From: Candidatus Gemmiger stercoravium
Lineage (GTDB): Bacteria; Bacillota; Clostridia; Oscillospirales; Ruminococcaceae
Direction of reading: 5' to 3'
Length of the DNA stretch: 34,433 nt
Assembly (NCBI GenBank): GCA_019119835.1
Contig: DWWE01000002.1
Span: 1-34,433 of the forward strand
The position numbers were made by a program, and so were the translations under genes. Position 1 is the stretch's first letter. Each line of letters opens with the position of its first letter. Positions 32,211-34,433 of the stretch are shown here, one piece after another. The notes below the pieces were generated by a model that worked only from the letters and a program-made list of their open reading frames with translations, was not told where the DNA came from and made no database searches.

Positions 32211-33647
32211 TTATTGGGTCTCCTGGGCTTCCAGCGCGGCGGCCTCCCCGGCGGCGTAGGCCTCGTTCATGTGGCCGGGGAAGGGATAGGTGTGGGTCTC
32301 GCTGGCCGTGATGGCGCTGACGCCGTACCACCGCGCCCGGCACAGACCGATGGAATCCTCGCTGTTTTCCCGGATATCCGGCAGGCCATAGGCGGCGCAC
32401 CACCGGGTGTAGGGTTCGATGGCGTAGGTACTCAGGCTTGCGCCGGCAGCCTCCTCACCCAGCGCGGCGACTTCCTGGCGCAGAAGAGCGTCCCGGGTGT
32501 TGTACATCACCCAATAGCTGGCGATGTCGTAGCCGGCTTCCAGGCTGTGGAACCCGGCAATCAGGCCAAGGCAGGCGGTCAGGCAGGCGAGTCCCTGGCG
32601 CAGAATGCGCCCGTCCAGTTGGATCAGACAGGCGGCGCAGGCGGCGATCAGGTAGGCGAAGGGGGCATGGGTGGAGCGCTCGTAATAATCAGGACTGAGG
32701 ATCATGGCAAAGTTTGCGCCAAGCCCGCCCAGCAGCAGGATCACCGGCCAGGCCAGCGCCTGGGCTCCGACGGAGGAGTGCCGGAACCATAGCAGCACAA
32801 ACCCGATGGCAAAGACGAACAGAAGCGGAAGCGCGTAGTCCTTCAGCATATTCAGACAGTTGAAGAAACGGACGGCATACCGGGTCAGGAAACTGCTGTA
32901 GTCGCCATAGACGGTTGCGCGGTTGTAGTTGCCCGGCGCGGCTATCAGGATCACAAAGCCGACGACGGCGCCCGCAGCGCCGCTCCACATCCAAACAGGA
33001 ACCCGCTGCCGGCGCAGCAGCAGCCACCAGATGCACAGCACCAGGCAGACGAGCAGGCCGGCGCTCCCGTTCTCACTGAGCCAGCCGGCGAACAGCCCGG
33101 CAACGCCCATGCCGAAAACCATACGGGCGCCGGCGGCAAAGGGGCGTTCCAGATAATAGCGCCAGGGCAGCAAAAAGGCCAGACAGCCCAGGCTGGCCCA
33201 CAGGTAATTGCAGGCGCCGCACATCCAAAGATTGGTTTGGCCAAAAGCCGGGCTGATCTCCCAAAGGGCGACCTGAATCAGCAGAAAGGCGAGCAGGTCA
33301 TACCGGCCGCGGCGCCGGCCGGCGGCCAGCCGGTAGATCACCAGCCCCAACCCCAGGTAGGCGGCGGCGTTGAACAGGTTGAAGATCAGCTTGGGAAACA
33401 TCGTGAATCCCTGGGCGAAAAACTTGACAACGACCCGTCCGCTCCATTCCCGGTAATGAAAGGCAAGGCTTTGGAGCAGCTGAGGCAGGCTCTGCAGCCG
33501 CAGCCCGGTATCAAAGGCATAGGCAAAAGGGAAATCGTCTGCAATATAGGGTGTCAGGCAGTTCAGCAGCAGCATCCACAGAAAGACCAGCGCGGCGGCC
33601 AGGCGGAACAGGCGCCGCTGCCAGGGGGGTGCTTGTCGGGTTTGCAT
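32211..33647 (-). CDS. Polytopic membrane protein, DUF6056-like
   Basis: The 478-residue protein has about ten or eleven hydrophobic helices, the first at residues 15-35. After it comes the external loop ADDFPFAYAF...FHYREWSGRVVVKFFAQ, and a later APGNYNRA segment. This layout (an acidic DD motif after the first helix, a W-x-GR motif before the second) resembles DUF6056 proteins, which look like GT-C type membrane glycosyltransferases that use lipid-linked sugars. The function here is inference. The C-terminal part (about 385-478) is soluble and rich in Glu/Ala. ATG at 33647 has GGAGGGG upstream. It is a single-gene unit. Confidence 0.75.
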   Translation of the reverse strand: MQTRQAPPWQRRLFRLAAALVFLWMLLLNCLTPYIADDFPFAYAFDTGLRLQSLPQLLQSLAFHYREWSGRVVVKFFAQGFTMFPKLIFNLFNAAAYLGLGLVIYRLAAGRRRGRYDLLAFLLIQVALWEISPAFGQTNLWMCGACNYLWASLGCLAFLLPWRYYLERPFAAGARMVFGMGVAGLFAGWLSENGSAGLLVCLVLCIWWLLLRRQRVPVWMWSGAAGAVVGFVILIAAPGNYNRATVYGDYSSFLTRYAVRFFNCLNMLKDYALPLLFVFAIGFVLLWFRHSSVGAQALAWPVILLLGGLGANFAMILSPDYYERSTHAPFAYLIAACAACLIQLDGRILRQGLACLTACLGLIAGFHSLEAGYDIASYWVMYNTRDALLRQEVAALGEEAAGASLSTYAIEPYTRWCAAYGLPDIRENSEDSIGLCRARWYGVSAITASETHTYPFPGHMNEAYAAGEAAALEAQETQ

Positions 33648-33737
33648 GAGCAGAAACCCCTCCTTTGTTCAACAACGATAAAAGGCGGACGGCACGCCCG
33701 GCGCGTACAGCCCGCCAATACCACGATCACTGGCTTT

Positions 33738-33766
33738 ATTATATCCCATGCCCCGGCGAAAAGCAA
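33738..33766 (-). promoter_or_regulatory. Promoter of the DUF6056-like gene
   Basis: TATAAT (33743-33738) on the minus strand with a weaker TTGCTT (33766-33761) 17 bp away, about 90 bases before the start codon. Confidence 0.6.
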
Positions 33767-33857
33767 GCGAGAGACCTCTGCAGCCGGTGGGCAAAAGATC
33801 CTACACTTCCCCTGCGCTGGCTGCCGTCAGCCCCCTCTTTTTGTGGACTTGCCGCCC

Positions 33858-33886
33858 GGGAACACCTTGCGCTGCAAGCTGTTCCC
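33858..33886. other. Hairpin at the edge of the AT-rich segment
   Basis: GGGAACA and TGTTCCC enclose CTTGC-GCT-GCAAG, with one C-C mismatch between the two stems. No T-run follows, so it is not a standard terminator. It lies about 20 bases before base composition drops. The remaining sequence of the gap (33767-33857) shows no gene. Confidence 0.5.
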
Positions 33887-33918
33887 GTCCAGCAAGTTCT
33901 TAATAGCATGAAATTAAA

Positions 33919-33985
33919 ATGTCAAATACTCTTGACATCTCTATCATGCTCTGTTATATTAAAAATGTCAAAAGAATTTGACATT
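33919..33985 (+). promoter_or_regulatory. Promoter flanked by twin operator inverted repeats
   Basis: ATGTCAA-ATACTC-TTGACAT (33919-33938) and AATGTCAA-AAGAAT-TTGACATT (33964-33985) are two inverted repeats with the same arms and the same 6-nt spacing, 46 bp centre to centre. The TTGACA of the first repeat is the -35 (33932-33937), with TATATT (33955-33960) as -10 at 17 bp. The second repeat covers the expected transcription start. A repressor dimer on either site would block the promoter; the downstream XRE protein is the obvious candidate. Confidence 0.85.
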
Positions 33986-34010
33986 CTTGATTGCAGAAAG
34001 GAGTATATTT

Positions 34011-34301
34011 ATGGAAAATGTAGCATTGGTTCTTTTCGGAATTTTCTTACTAACCTTAATTGTTTTAGACATTTCTATGATTATTTCATTACTTAGAACA
34101 GGGGATGAAAGAAGGCAGCTTATAGTCTGGAAAGCAAGTACATCTACACTTCTTGTAGTTGTGGGAGGATTAGTGATTGATATTGTGGAGTCCTTCGTCA
34201 GAGGTGAAGCTATGTTAATCAACCCGTTCATTAAACTTAGTGTTACCGCAATGGTTTACCTGTTAACACTCTTGTATTACAAGAAAAGGTATGGCGACTG
34301 A
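34011..34301 (+). CDS. Small membrane protein of an XRE-linked operon
   Basis: The 96-residue protein starts MENVALVLFGIFLLTLIVLD, with hydrophobic helices at about residues 4-26, 42-60 and 72-89, and a charged loop RTGDERRQLIVWKAS. The D-E-R-R-Q pattern resembles the cytoplasmic loop of small membrane proteins encoded beside YozG-like regulators. AAAGGAG lies seven bases before the ATG. Codon use and base composition are strongly AT-rich, unlike all genes before it, suggesting horizontal transfer. One base separates its stop from the next start. Function unknown. Confidence 0.75.
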   Translation: MENVALVLFGIFLLTLIVLDISMIISLLRTGDERRQLIVWKASTSTLLVVVGGLVIDIVESFVRGEAMLINPFIKLSVTAMVYLLTLLYYKKRYGD

Positions 34302-34302
34302 T

Positions 34303-34433
34303 ATGGAAAATATAATCAGAAATAGACGAAAGGAATTGGGATTGTCACAAGAAGAATTGGCAAAGAAATGCGGAGTGTCACGGCAGACAGTAAATGCGAT
34401 TGAAAACAATAAATACGACCCCACATTATCTCT
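34303..34433 (+). CDS. XRE-family regulator, partial at window end
   Basis: The first 43 codons give a helix-turn-helix: ENIIRNRRKELGLSQEELAK then CGVSRQTVNAIENNKYDP. The gene continues past the window. It is a YozG-like small regulator similar in build to the one at 18.8 kb and is co-transcribed with the preceding membrane protein (ATG one base after its TGA). It probably controls its own operon through the twin ATGTCAA/TTGACAT repeats upstream. Confidence 0.85.
   Translation, partial: MENIIRNRRKELGLSQEELAKKCGVSRQTVNAIENNKYDPTLS

Overview
The window is a GC-rich stretch of chromosome from a Gram-positive anaerobe, most likely a Gemmiger/Subdoligranulum/Faecalibacterium-type member of the Oscillospiraceae. 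The reasons are the Firmicutes-specific replicative polymerase PolC, a pyruvate kinase with the extra C-terminal phosphohistidine-like domain, AGGAGG-type ribosome binding sites, TTGACA/TATAAT promoters, the gene order pyrH-frr-cdsA-dxr-rseP-ispG-polC, and a Spo0A-like regulator. The genus is inference; no rRNA is present.

Layout. 1-5.7 kb: the 3' end of pta; pyk-luxS on the minus strand, translationally coupled; then deoB and a DUF218 membrane protein on the plus strand; then a GNAT acetyltransferase on the minus strand. The acetyltransferase is preceded by a promoter, a 30-codon ORF and a terminator whose first stem arm lies inside that ORF, which looks like a translation-controlled attenuator. 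6-8.5 kb: tRNA-Ala(CGC), then a three-gene regulatory operon of a small DUF6514-like protein, a Spo0A-like response regulator with an altered DNA-binding helix, and a GHKL ATPase without a phosphoacceptor histidine. 8.5-18.7 kb: the housekeeping operon for UMP kinase, ribosome recycling, phospholipid synthesis, MEP isoprenoid steps, a site-2 protease and PolC. uppS, usually found between frr and cdsA, is absent.

18.7-19.6 kb: an operon of an XRE regulator, a membrane protein and a zinc ribbon, with repeated ATGGAAAG operator-like sites. 19.8-24.2 kb: a divergent type IIA topoisomerase pair (ParE/ParC-like), preceded by two promoters, one with the build of a MerR-family target. 24.2-28.2 kb: secG, rnr, tRNA-Ser(GGA), a DUF975 membrane protein and tRNA-Leu(CAG).

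28.2-32.0 kb is a decayed locus. It holds the C-terminal end of a large serine recombinase fused to an ABC exporter gene that has lost its ATPase domain, a partner ABC exporter gene that has lost its N-terminus, and a LysR gene that has lost its start codon and carries a frameshift. 32.2-33.6 kb encodes a polytopic DUF6056-like protein. From about 33.9 kb base composition drops sharply to AT-rich, and a small membrane protein plus XRE regulator operon begins. It is driven by a promoter flanked by two ATGTCAA/TTGACAT inverted repeats and runs off the window; it looks acquired.

The best candidates for undescribed biology are the ORF/attenuator ahead of the acetyltransferase, the Spo0A-like/GHKL pair, and the two self-regulating XRE plus membrane-protein modules.
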